Origin: Branchiostoma lanceolatum
Taxonomy: Eukaryota; Chordata; Leptocardii; Amphioxiformes; Branchiostomatidae
Length of the DNA: 64,000 bases
NCBI RefSeq assembly: GCF_035083965.1
Contig: NC_089732.1
Span: 11,423,424-11,487,423, forward strand
Reading direction: 5' to 3'
Shown: one piece after another, positions 1 to 13,700 of the stretch
Position numbering within the stretch: position 1 is the first letter of the stretch
Layout: each line of letters begins with the position of its first letter
Made by a program: the position numbers and the translations under genes
Notes under the pieces: model-generated
What the model saw: only the letters and a program-made list of their open reading frames with translations
Database searches by the model: none
What the model was told of the DNA's origin: nothing

Positions 1-639
1 TAAGAAAGAAGACGAAAGAATAAGAATAAGAACACGCCAGCAAAAACAATATATTTCCTCCTTGTATAGGGAGGGAAATATAAAACTCTGTTTGCATGCG
101 CTTTGTGTATTTTGTTGTCTTTTCAGTCATACTTTTAAATTTTGCATGTTATTGAAATCATAAAGTCCACAAATCTAGTTTAGGTCCCAGCGAGGTCGCA
201 ACGCGATTGCTTTGATCTCAAGTGGAAATTGGGCCTGAACAGTCGCCTACATATTACAATATTCAGAAGTAAGGGTCGGTCTTCTTTGCACGTTCTCGAG
301 CAAACCATAGGCCCAGAATTGCATGAGATACAGTCTTGTATATTGATAACTAATGTCTTGTGGCAATTTTTCTAACAAGAAAACACGACTCCTGAAGGAT
401 CATTTCATTCAGACAAGCTTTCAATGATGTATCTGAAACGAAGGTTTCGTTCTTATTTTTCATAAAAAGGCTAGCAAACGTAGACATTTTCGATTACATG
501 TGATATTCAGCGGCGCCAGAAAGTCATATCTTACCATGCCACCGACAGCACCTGCAGCGAGATCCGTCTGTAACCTTTGCCCAAAAACTTTCTTTCTCAA
601 CCTGACTTCGCCCTGTGAATAAAGATAACCTTTACATAT

Positions 640-800
640 CTTTGGTCGCCCTAGAGGAAGATGGGAAGACCAGATCTTCAACAAACTCCAAGGGCTGGGG
701 ATCACCAGAACCGACTGGAGGGTCTACGCCGAGAGTAGACAAACCTGGCGTGACCTAGCTACGCATGTCTGTAGCCACTATGCATCAGTTCCTGATGCTC
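640..800 (+). mobile_element. Relic of a non-LTR retrotransposon ORF2 C-terminus
   Basis: From about 643 one frame reads GRPRGRWEDQ and continues through a Trp-rich stretch (DWRVYAES, TWRDLATH) to about 790. This resembles the GRP-x-x-RW tail found after the reverse transcriptase in many LINE ORF2 proteins. No RT core is visible upstream, so it is at most a short decayed piece. The identification rests on this one motif; chance similarity is possible. Confidence 0.4.
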
Positions 801-1364
801 GCGAATTATTGATTGACTTACATATCTTGATTTACCCAAAGAGGGGGCAGTTCTTCCAGCATCCGGATCAGAACGTCTTAACGGTTTTAAGGGGAATGAT
901 TTTCGTGTCTAGTCACTGTCTAGTCATTTCTTCACTTTGAAGCATTTGACTGTAACATAACAAGGCAAGAAAGAAACGTCGATGTGATAGAACTAAACTC
1001 AGAGAGACTGAAATGATCAAGTAAGAGAAACATGAAAACTGAGTAAGGATGCTATGAGGGACGAGAATGGAACATCTACATCATTAGAATGAAATACAAT
1101 TAGGAATTGATAAAACACAAGCGAAAAATAAATAAGAATTAACAAAATAGGGAAAATGAAGAAGGAAATATGAATCATTGGAACACGTAGGTACGATATA
1201 TACTTACATGTATCCTCCTAACTTATACGGTGTCATCCTAACTTACAGACAATGTAATTTGTCAGGTATCCAGTTGTGTTTTCTAACTTCTTTCCGATTT
1301 CTAACCGCCCTTTGTCAACGTTTTCACAGTTAGAAATCGTGATTTATAAGCTGAATGCGACTGG

Positions 1365-1560
1365 ATATGATTTGATTTGATTTGATTGGGACTATTACAA
1401 TACAATACACGTGGGGCCGGGGCACAGGCAGCTATTGCTGGTGTCGTGACCCACACATAAAACATTACACGTAGCAAAACATAAATTACATAGAACTAGG
1501 CCCTACAAATAACAAACGAAGCAATACATACTATCTAAAAAGTATCATGATAAAATACAA
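1365..1560 (-). mobile_element. Probable LINE 3' end with TTTGAT repeat tail
   Basis: A GATTTGATTTGATTTGATT run starts the block and is followed by an A-rich, non-coding stretch (TTACAATACAATACACG onward). Read on the minus strand this is a 3' UTR ending in a short tandem repeat, the usual signature of CR1/L2-type elements. No coding part is present. Confidence 0.4.
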
Positions 1561-2491
1561 CCCGAACTTTCAGTCCATTATACCAGGCAATAAATGAGTT
1601 TTTCGTAAAGTTCTTATCTGAACTCCGTGACTTTGTGAGTTTGATTGTCAGTGTCAGTTCCTACGGATCTGTGACGTGTTGTGGGCGGGGAAATGGTGTT
1701 CATTTTGCCGCCGGCGCCACTTCGCATTACCGTACATTTCACGCAAGAAAACCTCGCCTTTAATTAAACCCAAAACGTTTTTACCTACCCAAGGGTGTCT
1801 GGAAAGTCTGCGAATCTTTCCTAGTTACTATAACAGACTCATATTTCTTTGCGGCGTTACATTTAATGTGCTCATATTAGAGATATGACTTATCATAACA
1901 GTCACGAAATAAAAGTTACGCGTTTATTGAATGTATTTTTCTTCCAATCTTCGTGCCTTTGAAGCCGTACTAGCCTGTCTAAATGACAATAATAGACATA
2001 AAGCTCAAAATACGCGTTGTTTGCTGTATATCACCTGCTTGAAATGGGAAATTGCAGCACACTAAAATTGATGGAAGTTGTGCTAAGCATAAATTGCTGC
2101 TCTTACGCCTGTGTCTGTGTCATTTGGTACACCAATCTTCAAGTATATATCCGGGGAAATAGAAAAAATACCGTTTTACACAGTAGACACAAAAGTTAAA
2201 GCGTTTTTCGTTGTGTTTAGAATATTGGTGCAATACACTCGTTTTCCAGGCGTCACTCCAGTCGGGAGGAGACGTCTATGTGCTAATCATAACGCCACTT
2301 ACAGTGCATGATGAAGAGGTTATATAATTGGCGACAAGGGAATATAAGAACGCCACCTAGCGATTTGGCCACCGCACGCCATCTATGTCACAGTCACATA
2401 TGTCGCACGATCGTCGTACGACTTTCACTTTAAATAGCGAAAACACTCACAGTTACAAGACAGCTGAATTCGGTACGACACACATGCGACT

Positions 2492-2916
2492 GTCTCACGA
2501 TAGCCTGAGTACCAACCTCCGTAGTGACCGCTGGCTCAAAAGAATTCGCTTGCTAACCACGGAGTCTGACCCTGCGCGTATCCGTAACGGCTGTTAGTCA
2601 GATATTCGTTTCGATTTTGAACGAGCTCGCTGATTGGCCCCATTCGTCTAAGCTCCGCCCCATGCCACACACATTCTTCGTAACGGGTAGGTTCTAAGAA
2701 CTGTTGCCATGGCGATTCTTTCAAAACTGGACCAGAACAGGGCAATAGAGACACCTTGGAACGAAAAATGGCACCGAACGCAGCTCGAATTCCCCTCATT
2801 ACGTTATAATGAGACAGCCGTTACGGATACGCGCAGGGTCAGACTCCGTGGTTAGCAAGCGAATTCTTTTGAGCCAGCGGTCACTACGGAGGTTGGTACA
2901 CAGGCTAGTCTCACGA
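2492..2916. mobile_element. MULE-like MITE with 94-bp inverted repeats and 9-bp target duplication
   Basis: The element body is 2501-2907 (407 bp). The first 94 bases (2501-2594) are repeated in inverted orientation at 2814-2907 with one mismatch seen; the ends read TAGCCTG and CAGGCTA. Both sides are flanked by the 9-mer GTCTCACGA (2492-2500 and 2908-2916). Long terminal inverted repeats with a 9-bp target-site duplication are typical of Mutator-like elements. The 220-bp interior has no convincing ORF, so it is non-autonomous. Confidence 0.88.
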
Positions 2917-2917
2917 T

Positions 2918-5900
2918 GCCCCCCCCCCCCTCATTTCTTGTCGTAGCCATATGCATCAAACGACACAATTGTATATGGCGTTCATTGACTCTCAACATGT
3001 TTAATAACATCCTAAGGAGGTGAAAACTCGTTGCAAAATTTACAGTATTTCTTCCATACATCAAAAGGTATCTGCCACCATAAAATCAAAACCATAGTGC
3101 GTCCAGGTCAAAAGATACAAAAACAGGACGTTCTGCTGCAGTATCAAGGTCACATACCAGGGGGCCCAAAATGGACATTGACCTTTGGCTTCCCAACACC
3201 TACCCACATACCAGATATTATCACAATGCACACAACAAGAACTTTTCAAGTTATGCAAACTACAAGAATCCGGAAACACAAACACAGACACACCCCTAAA
3301 CACTATTTCCATTCCTCATAAAGAGAATAAGTCATGATACCGTTATATCATTACTTGTAACACTGATTTGTGTCTTGATACCGGCATTGGTGACTAAAAG
3401 TACTAAGTTTTACTGCTTCATTTTGTGAAGGACACCTTGAGAAGGTAATTGGATTATCCATCGCCTTGGGGTAAAAATAACCGAACGCATCCTAAACACA
3501 GACCGACACAGTCTTGGCAATTAGAATTAGTTAGTCATGATGGAAGAAGATGTCTCCTGGGTGTAAAGATGTTTAAGTGACGGCGGAATATTCAATTAAG
3601 ACTTTCAATGTCATACTCAGATTTCAAGGGCGAGTTATGTACATATAAAAGTTCTCCCTGGTATTGAATATCATTGGAGTCTTATTATTCAGCAAAATAA
3701 ACATGTATAGATCAGAAAACTTGTACACTAAGAAATTTATTTGTTTTAATTCGTTTGATTTGGCAATGTTTACTCACCTTTCCAATAAATCAGTGTGAGA
3801 ATCTTGATATTTTTTGGATAAAAGAAATTCATTAGATAATGTACGAGAACGCGAGTTCTTAATCAAAATTTGTTTGAAGAAACAATTTAGATTTAAGTCT
3901 GCGTCTGAACCAAAAGAAAAACATGTTTTACTTTGGTCAATATTTGCTACAATCGTACTGCTTTTCTAGAAAGTTTTTTGGGAAAGCAATATCATCCACC
4001 CCCTCCCCAGGTATGCACACTTTAAATGTACAGGTGTGCATTGTACTGGGGGACATCGGGTTAGAGATATGTTTGAACGTATCTTTCCAGAGTGGCGGTA
4101 TTATGTACCCTGGTGGAATCATGTTAGTGGATATTACTGTATAGAATGCATTTCTTTGAGAATTCCAGCCGAAAAGGTGACCAAGTCGTGTGACCCATGG
4201 TAAGGCCAGGCAGTGTCATGGAGCGCCTTGTTGGCGGCAAATGTTGGGTTAATTGAGGTCTGGGACGTTTTCACCTCTTCGATATACGTCTTAGTGGTGA
4301 CATTCTATCAAGCCGTGATCGAGTGCCTTGGCTCTCCATTGATGTCTGCGTGTGTGTAAGTCATCACAAAGTAGACTGTCTGTTCACAGTTAGAGTTATC
4401 GATAATGGTTAGGGTTTTACACTCAGAAAAAGGCCATTGCAAGTAAATTTTATAGATGGTATCCTTTACCAATTCGATTCTAATGCGAGAAGGATAAAAA
4501 TCAAAAGTGGTAAAGAAGACAACTTCGGATGGCTAAATTTTCAAGATGGACACCATACCCGCAAACGCTGTAAAGGAATTAAAGCGACAAAACATGGTAT
4601 TACAGCCAAAAGTATTTTATTCCTGTATTCAAGAAGTACAAAAAACTGACACTAGTGTGCACGTGGTAGACTTATTTCACTTGCCAAGTTGGCAACTCAT
4701 GGCTACCACATTGGTGCCACTTTTACAAGTATTGAACTAGTTTCACTTCTACAACTACGGTCATGGCTACCTAACTAGTGGCAATTCTACAAGTATAATC
4801 AAGTCTACAACACGACATATGTTCCAATTTGCTTTCTCGTCATTTTGATCATCTCCGGAGGGAAAAAATCTTGTTGAGGCAAAAATTGATGTAGTTTTAT
4901 AAATTGTACCTAGCTGGCTACTCTAACGTGACCAAACCGTTCCCTGTTTTAACGGTACAAGTGAACACTACGTAAACACACAATGATACGAAGTGGCCCC
5001 AATACCAAACGTCTCAGAAGCGCCGTCTAACGATCAAAAAATCATATTGCAAGGAACAATGGAAGAGGAACTGCAAAACTACCCCTGATCGCCAGATGTC
5101 CCCACAAGGTGGTGTCGCATGAATTAATCAATGCCGTCATAATCTTGGTAAGAAATAAAGGTTAATGGAAAAACAATCTAACACAACTCTCTAAACATTA
5201 ACACTTGTTGCGCGAAGAGATCTTTTATCATGTTATCTTGGCTTCGATATAACGTTATATAAGTTAGACAAGCAAGGGTTTCGGTAACCTCTAGCTTGCT
5301 CGGGTCGCAATGAATTTTACCGCCTTTTCCTTATTTCAACGCATGTAAAATCCACGGCCATAATTTGGTTGCGTAGCTAAAAATCCCGTTTATTTGAAAT
5401 ACAGTATGTTACATATGTATTTAGTTAATGACCTAGGCCTTTACCAATTTGACCTACGTGACTCAGCGGATCTAGAGTGGACTACGACAAGTCACAAGGC
5501 CATCTTTAAATTCGGACCCGGGATTGATTTCCGAATGAATTGATCACACACTGCATCTGTGATGCCTGGTCAAAGACTCTACTCTACTTAAATAATTTAC
5601 GTTAACACCATAATCTCGTGCCCATGGCCAGGAGTAATCCCATACTAGACAAATATGCATCATGACAATCCACAACGCCCCCACCGTCAACTAACCAAGG
5701 CCATGCTAGCACGCAATTAGACATTCAGTCCAATAACATTAGTCTTAGCCAAATATTAGACAAGTGTTACTTTGACGTCAGGTGGACACGCCTATTTGCG
5801 AGGACATTGACTTAACGGCAGTGATTCAGCAAATATAACGTTAGATCTCGAGTGGTACGACCAGTCGCAAAACAGAGTCCCCTAGGCGTGTCTATAACAC

Positions 5901-7300
5901 AACTAGTCTCTATGAACTCCTATAAGTAGTGCTTTATTAAAAATGGAGGTCCAACGACATTGAATCCTTATGAAGTAGTACATTTAACCGTTACAATGGT
6001 TCGTGATGTCGGTTGTACATGTAACATAATATCAATCCTACAAAAGCTACAAAACGATGTTATCCTGAAAGAGGATTTCTCTCTCGGAGTGCATTTCCCA
6101 GTTGATCGACATCTTTTTATTACGTAGAATTGTTTCAACGTTCTCAGTAAAACACTGAACTGTGTCCTTGAACTGAATAGGGACATTATTTATGTAATCA
6201 GGAACGTACGTAGGATGGGCAGTCCGTTATACGTCATGGCGGAGGTGCTTTAGAACACAAACTAGTATCCTGTCAGTAAATGGTGGAATTTTTTTCCTTC
6301 TCGATTACACACTGTAACGCTTTCTTATGACGTTAAAGTTTACACTAGTCTTCACCGTATGCTACAAGACAAAGTTCACTTGTAACACAACCCTCATATT
6401 CGGCTTAGCATGTATAATGGTTTGTCCCTTAAAGGTGAAAGGTCATCACGAAGAAAACACGCCCTCGTCACGCAAAGCGAAGCCGGGCTGAATCAAGGAT
6501 CGCCGTATTCGCCCTTTCCTTGGGCGTTTCTTCTTCTTCTAGCAGCCACGTACAGGATTTAAGGTAAGCAAGAGTGAAACAGGAACATTTCGGCACCAGT
6601 GTCGACAACTAATGGCTGCAGTAACGCTTTAAAAAAATGAGCACAACGGTGTTAGGTAGACTGCATGCATATGCATGCCTTCTTGGTAACCGAAGATTTA
6701 TTACACGCCTCTCTTACCTAAGAGTAACATATGGGAACGATATGAACTCGGAGCAAGTAGCAGATATGTTTAGTGATAAACCCAGGTTGCAGTGATCAGA
6801 TTGTATGTATTCTAAATGCCGCAATGTTAGAGACAGACTTGTTTAACGATGTATGGTAAAGTTGAGAGTGTTTCAGTTGTGTACTGTATACACCGAAGGG
6901 CGTTTCTTGCACTTAAACAATACACAGGTAAATGCTTGCGTGGGAGGGAGGGGACTTGGTGGTAAGGGTATTATCCCAACACTCAAACAGTTCATGTCTT
7001 AACAAGGAAAAAAAGAAGAAGCAAACTTCCTCGACCATCCTCTTGTAGTATATTGTTGTCCAAAGTTTGAATGTACTTTCTGTGTTTTTAAATATTCATG
7101 ATGTTTTGACCGATAAATGTGGTGGCTGAAGATTTATTGGTCTGGAGCTATGTCCTGAAATTTAGGTTAGAATTCAAAACAGGTGGTCTAACAGACAAGC
7201 ACAGGAAAACAGTGTTATGGTTTATCAATAACGTTACTTAAATTCAAGATGTGAATTATATAATGATCACGGTTGTCTATTAAGCCCCGTTGAAATCCCC
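2918..7300. other. Intergenic, no gene recognised
   Basis: Apart from a poly-C run near 2920-2932 and the repeat at 3061-3330, only short unrelated ORFs (under 100 codons) are seen. None shows a domain, splice-supported continuation or similarity to other parts of the window. A distal promoter or non-coding 5' exon of the downstream reductase gene could lie here but cannot be recognised. Confidence 0.5.
3061..3330. repeat. Dispersed repeat, family shared with 30580-30800
   Basis: The block contains a GGCCCAAAATxGACxTTGAC core, then CACCTACCCAC-x-TACCA, followed by a CA-rich end. The same order of words occurs at 30700-30800. Open frames here are short and not conserved between the two copies, so it is treated as a non-coding repeat. 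Confidence 0.45.
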
Positions 7301-7383
7301 CCCCCCCCCCAACATACAGACACACTGTGACAGACACAGACACACACACACACACACAGACACACACAGATACACACACACAG

Positions 7384-7429
<46 letters not shown>

Positions 7430-7436
7430 ACACACA
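7296..7436. repeat. Poly-C run and CA microsatellite
   Basis: A run of about 14 C is followed by roughly 120 bases of (CA)n interrupted by GACA units. Long Val/Cys-rich ORFs on the minus strand here are artefacts of the repeat. Confidence 0.95.
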
Positions 7437-10400
7437 TCACTTTGTAATATACAACCAAGATGGCCATAACATATTTAAAAATTAACCTGTGCCGGTCAGT
7501 GCCTTGCACTATGACGTGAGCAGTTTGCTATACAATTAAACCTATTTGATCCATTGACCGTTAGTTCAACACAGGCACAAGTGGGTCCATGTAAGGACTC
7601 CAATGTCCAGTAGGGCATGAATGTTTGCTTTGCTCCATCCTCTCTACTTTCACCTGGACTATTTCAGATCCACTTCATTTCAAAAGATATGGGGTCAAAA
7701 TACTGCTCTAAGGTACATGAAGCATTTAAAGTTGACTTTCTGTGGCTCTGAGGGCCGGGTTTGAAACAATTAATGTAACCCCATAAGTTAGGAAATGTAT
7801 AATGTGTTTCAAGGCTCCCACCACTTGTGACTACACACATTGTACAACTGTCCCTAGCCGTTAGTGTACCCTTTCTTCAAAGACATATTCTAAGCTGAAT
7901 TACTTAATTATTTATTAGATTTAAAGTGAATGTTGTGAGATAGATTTCATTTCTTATTTATATCTTTCAAAATATTCTGTTCAAATCTATTCGGACTTGA
8001 GGTTGTATTCTGTTAAAAATGTTGCATGCGAAAACAAAAAATGTTAACTTTTTGGTCCAATGCAAATTATCTGAGTGTAATTATTATGTTATTGTTAAGA
8101 CTCTGATTATAAGTCCCTTACACCCGAGTTAACATAACGATAAATCAAGGAGTTAACCTCCTTGGATAAACATACGCATGTGCAGTATGTGCCAATTGTT
8201 CTTCTGTGAAGTGTGCAAGTCACGAATTTTAGGAAACAAGATGATATTTCAACAGAAATGTGACTGTCAACTACTAGTAAAAGGTTGAATGATATCCTGC
8301 CTTTTGTGATCTTCTTGGAAAAATGCAATCCATTCTTATCATCACTGTTTTGAATTAGTGCTTGTCATTGTTTAGTGTACTCATCCTTTCAACCAGAAAT
8401 CCTGACCTGGTTTTGAATTGTTCTTAATACTTGGGGGGGTTTAAGTTTGAACAGCACCATTTGCAATTTTTGAAGAAAAGATCCGTGTCTCAAAGTACTG
8501 TAAGACAGTGTAGCACTGCTGTGCAGAGAGACTTTTGATAGACACAATTTATTTGTTTCATTATTATAGACACAATCTATTTATAATCTTTTGTTGTTGT
8601 TGTATCAGACACAACAGGTAAGAAGATGAAACACACGTTTCTGAGTGAGCTACATACATTGTGTAGCATGTATACGTCATAAGTTATGGAAGTGCATGTA
8701 AGAGTGAATCAGCAGTTTTATGTTGTCTAAGGTCAAGGTTAGCAGGGTTCAAAATACCATCTGCATACTAGTATGCAGGTTAGTGCAGGTATATTCAGAA
8801 GGGGGAGGTATTTCATTTGTTTACCTGCACATAACTGACTGACAACAAAGCAAATTACTAGTGATATAGTAAACTTAGTAAAACAGTGTGGGCAGTTGGC
8901 TACTAGTAGTGTCTTGGACTGTAAATTCTTTTGGTATGAACATTGATGCAAATCCTGCTACTGGTCTGACGAGGCCGATGCCTTGCCTCAGTCTCTACGT
9001 CATAACATAGCTCCAGTACTGTAAATTCATTTACTTTTGCAGTGGTTTTACTATGTGGTAAGAGGGAAAATGAGGCTTTTGTGGTGTTTTCAATTCGCAG
9101 TTGGAACAATTCTGTAGTCCATAGAAATACATTGGAAACACAATTGTTTGCAGCATCATAAATTCACCTCGGAGAGGTCACCGCAAACATAATACTTACG
9201 TAATAATTCAATATTTACAGTACTTTGTTGTAACTTGCCAGTCAGGTTTGCCTGGCAAGGACACAGTCTTTTGTTATTCATGTCAGTCCCTCTGACTAGG
9301 TTTGAAAGGTTAGAAATGGAGGCCTGTAACTAAGTAAGATTGAAACATGAGCTTCTTGCAGACAAATAAGGTAACCGTTTCTTAATTCTTATTCCAGTGT
9401 GACATTTGACCTTAAGGTGAGGTATTTGAAGGTAAAAGTGGAAAGATTTGGGACGTACTCCCCTTGAGTGTAGGGCAAGCTAAGCTTTGTGGCTTTAGTG
9501 TCGGGACATATTTGAATCTAGGTGTGGCCTGACTGTATGTCTTCTGTTTACAACATTCCGAATAAGGTGTATCACATTTTTGAACACAGCCTGATAGTCT
9601 ATACTATGTCAGTGTATACTATAAAAGGCATTATAGATCCCTCTGGCTTTCTGATTTCGTTGTATCAAATGTGTGTTGGAAAGAGTAAAGTGTAATGTCA
9701 AACGTGTATAATGTTTGAGAAATGTGTTGTAAAAACTCTGGTGTTTCAGGAGTACATAATTATTATACGTTAAACAACACTGGGAATTTAGACCAGGTGT
9801 TTTGTAGTCACTTACTAGTCGACTTAGAGCACATGTGAGTTGGATAGACTTACTAGGAAAATAATCTCCAATGAATTCTTGCCTTAACAGACATTCAGAG
9901 TTCATTTTCAATATGAAATTGAAGTTTTACTTGAATCGCTCAACAAAGGGCAATAATATGCAAGTAATGAATTATTGATGTCGATCCATGTCGAGTGTCA
10001 CTATCTTGTAAAAGCCATGCCATGTTACAGTTACTGTACCATATCCCATTTTTTGCGATTATTAAGTAAGTTATAAAGTGGACAATGTTTGTGTGCATGT
10101 CTGTCTGTTTGCACATGTGTGTGAACAAGATAACTGGAGAAGGCCTAGATTGATTGTCTTGATACTGTATTTGGTTAGTGGGTACATGTAGGTCTTGATA
10201 AGACCTGGAAATGAAAGATTTTGGCCCCTCTATTTTTTTTTGGCTTATACTCGTAACTGCGGCAGTTTTGGTATTATGTATCTTTCACTATCTTGCGTTC
10301 TCAGGTTCTGAATTTGAATCATATGGTAATATCTTATCTGCTCTCTCGAGTAATCTGCAATCTTTGCCGTAAAGCGTCATAATTGTGTTAACGTTTCTTC

Positions 10401-10778
10401 ATATATAACATTCACGTTTAATCCCATATTACAACCGTAAATATTATGTATACAGGAGAGCTTGTGCTGTAAACATTACAGACATGTTGAACTTTACAAC
10501 TTCACATGAAATCTTTCAAAATTGGACCTTAATATTAAATGAGCATCAATTTGCTATAAGTCTTAAATTGCAAAGCACAATGTCAGAAACATTAACTTCT
10601 ATTTCTCCTTTTTCCCTGTTTTTGTGTCTAACTACATTTTGTACATGATTGTGTATTTCTGCAATCTTATAACAGCATACATCCCGCTATCTTTGTCTGT
10701 AAAACTTTAAGTGTTGCACTCAGCAGTTGGGTGAAGTCTGCCATCTCAGATTGCCTTGTTTGTTGTGTGTTGTTCCAG
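7437..10778. other. Intergenic/5' flank of the FRRS1-like gene, no gene recognised
   Basis: AT-rich DNA with only short ORFs. The start codon at 10779 lies directly after a good splice-acceptor string (TGTTCCAG), so a 5' non-coding exon may exist upstream in this stretch, but no donor can be chosen with confidence. Confidence 0.45.
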
Positions 10779-13700
10779 ATGTGGCGAGTTATTTTATCGC
10801 TGCTGGCCGTGACAGCGGTCGTGCGGGCGTACCCGTCAGGCGCCCCATCCACAGCCTGTACGGACATGTTCCCCCAACACGGGCCCTCCGAGCAGACCAG
10901 CACACCTCCGTATGAACTAGTTGTTGACAAAACTACATACGCAGGAGGGGAAGAAGTTCAAGGTTAGAGTATTGACAAGCTAGTAAAGATCTGATAATGG
11001 TTTCATGCAATTTTTTTCATGCAAGTTTAAAGATGTTGCATTTGCATATGAAATGTGTCTCAGAAAGATTCGCGGACATTTTGATAATGATATTCATATA
11101 CAACATTGTATGTTATAATGTATATATCACAGTAGAGATGGCAATTCAGAACAATCGTCCTAAGTCAGATTGCGATCGGCGATCGCCGTTTGTCCTAGGA
11201 CAGACTACTGTAATTCATTTTATCTTCACGGTAGCAAAATTTCACCGTGTAAGGAAAATGGACATTTTCACTGAACGTTAACTTCACGGTGGCGGCAAGT
11301 GATTTACAGAACGGATGTGTGATGGAATCATAAAAAATAACAACAGTTTTTTTCACGGTGATAATAAGTTCACGGTACAGAGATGACCGTGAAAACAGTG
11401 AACATAAAGTTACAGTGAAAGTAACAAGAATTACAGTATATATAGACGAGTCATTTGTGAAAGTTACCCACTCACCCTAAGGAACTGTAACCCTATAAAT
11501 TTGTTTTTGTGTAATACAAAGCATAAGCCTAAAATCTCAAATGTAGATCCATATACATGTATATTCAATTATATATAGCTGTGTCAAAAGAAAGATTGTA
11601 TTCAACGTCAGCCGTTACTCTCAGACTGAGGCAAGAGACTCAGCCGCTATAATAGTTTTGGATACACTGCTATATAACATGTGCAGTACGCTCTTGGTAT
11701 ATACATGTACATGCTGCACTATGGTATTTTGCAATAAGCTCAATGATAATAATTTTTCCTCTTTATTTCTGAATCAGTGACTTTACAACGTACTGGTAAC
11801 TCTGCAACATTTAAGGGGTTCTTTATCCAAGCCCGCACCGTCGGATCAACAGATGCACAGGGAAGATTCACTACTCTTGACTCTGGCACCACCAAAACTG
11901 TCAACTGTGGCAGTGAGGCAAACTCAGAAGTAAGTCAATTTCTGTTCAACTTACTGTAAATGCAGAAATGTTCCCAATGGTTTATGTTCGCGGTTTTCGC
12001 TGCAAGGTCTTTGCTGCAAACTTAAAACCACAGCAAATTTTTTTGCCCCCCTATATACCCCCTTGTCTACTATTGTCTCAAACGCGAACGCAATACACCA
12101 CTGCGAATACTATATTTTCTCCCTACTGCGAAATTGAAACCATGCAAACTTAAATGCATTTTACAGTGATATATCCTGCTTTGAAAGGCCTCCATAGGAG
12201 GGAGCTATGGAGGCTTTTGCCTTGAATTGGATTAGGAGAATTTGACTTAGATTTTCCCGGGTAACTGGAACATGAACATTGTTTTTGGCAAATGCTGTAG
12301 CCAGACAAGCAGTGTTACACTAAGTCTTACAGTAGCTTTGTTTGTACCTTTCTGATTAATCACAGTCTGCTCTGTGAGCTTACGAGATTCTGGCCATATA
12401 CTCATTCCATTCAGGATAAAGTAGCCAGAGAAAGAACAACAGTAAAGGGTCATGTTTTCTTTGTGCTACTTGTTTCTGACTTACAATACACCCCCCACCC
12501 ATGGTCATGTGTCTCTCAATAATGTTGATAGAAAAATTAATCTCATTTCATTGAAATTTCATTGAATGTGATTGTAACCTACTTTTCATTGTGCTTGCAT
12601 ATATTTCAATAGTAGTTGTCATATCTCTATATAGTTATCATATCTATGTTATTTGCAATTAGCCTTCAGGCAGGAATATGCAATAAACTTAGTTTATATC
12701 TCAGGGGCTTGCCTCCAGCTATTCAGGATTATATAGATGCCATAAGTTATAAGCCACAGGTGATTAGCACCTTTGCTATGATGTAATGACCTTGAATCAT
12801 GTTATGACCTTGTGTTGGTTCCACAGAATGGAGTAACCCACACAGGTCGGACAGAGAAGACAGAGGTAGCTGTCACATGGACTGCACCTGCCAACCGTGT
12901 GGGACACATTCAGTTCAGGTATAGAAATCTTATTGTCTTCTGGTTAATTGGACGGGAATTTAGTTTTTGTTTAACACCAGCAACACATACCCTAATGCTT
13001 GCATGTGCTCTAAGTCTTGTTACCTACAATGCTATGGTGACATACCTCTTGGTTGTCCATGGTGACATACAGTGCTGTGTAAATCAAATTTTTGCTGTCC
13101 AGGGACGGTCCCATGCAATGAGTTAACATTGAGAGGCATTCATGGAATTCACTATAATGGAAACTTGAAAGCAAACTGTGGAGTATTTGAACATAACAGT
13201 TTTAATTGAAAACATGACATACACATGTACATGTATAGCCCATGGCAACTGTCAGCTCAAAAAACACTGAAACAGTCAAATATCAGTTGGCAATGTTTGC
13301 ATGAATTTAAAGCCATACTGCAACTACATTTGGGCTTATGAAAAATAAGCTGGATTCCCCCAACTTGTGAGTTGCCATCAAGCATCATATCAGTGGGTCT
13401 CTAGGTAGTGCAATTTGATCAGGCTATAGTGATGGATGATGATGAAGACTACATTTTGTTCCAAAGATCTAAATTTTCCTGAGTGTGTTATCCAGTAATG
13501 ACATTGACCTTGATTTTTCCAGGGCCACAGTTGTACAGACAGAGACAGTTTTCTGGGTGAGTGAAGTGACGTCTGCCTATGTGGAGGACCCCACTGCTGG
13601 GCCTGTACCCACACCCGCAAGTTCGGATTCCCAAGATGTTGGGGTAAGTACTTTTTTTTATGGTCTCCTCAGATAATGACTCATAAAGTCCTGTTGGAGG

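Noticed and set aside
7215..7509. Two Val/Cys-rich minus-strand ORFs
   Set aside because: They are translations of the CA microsatellite.
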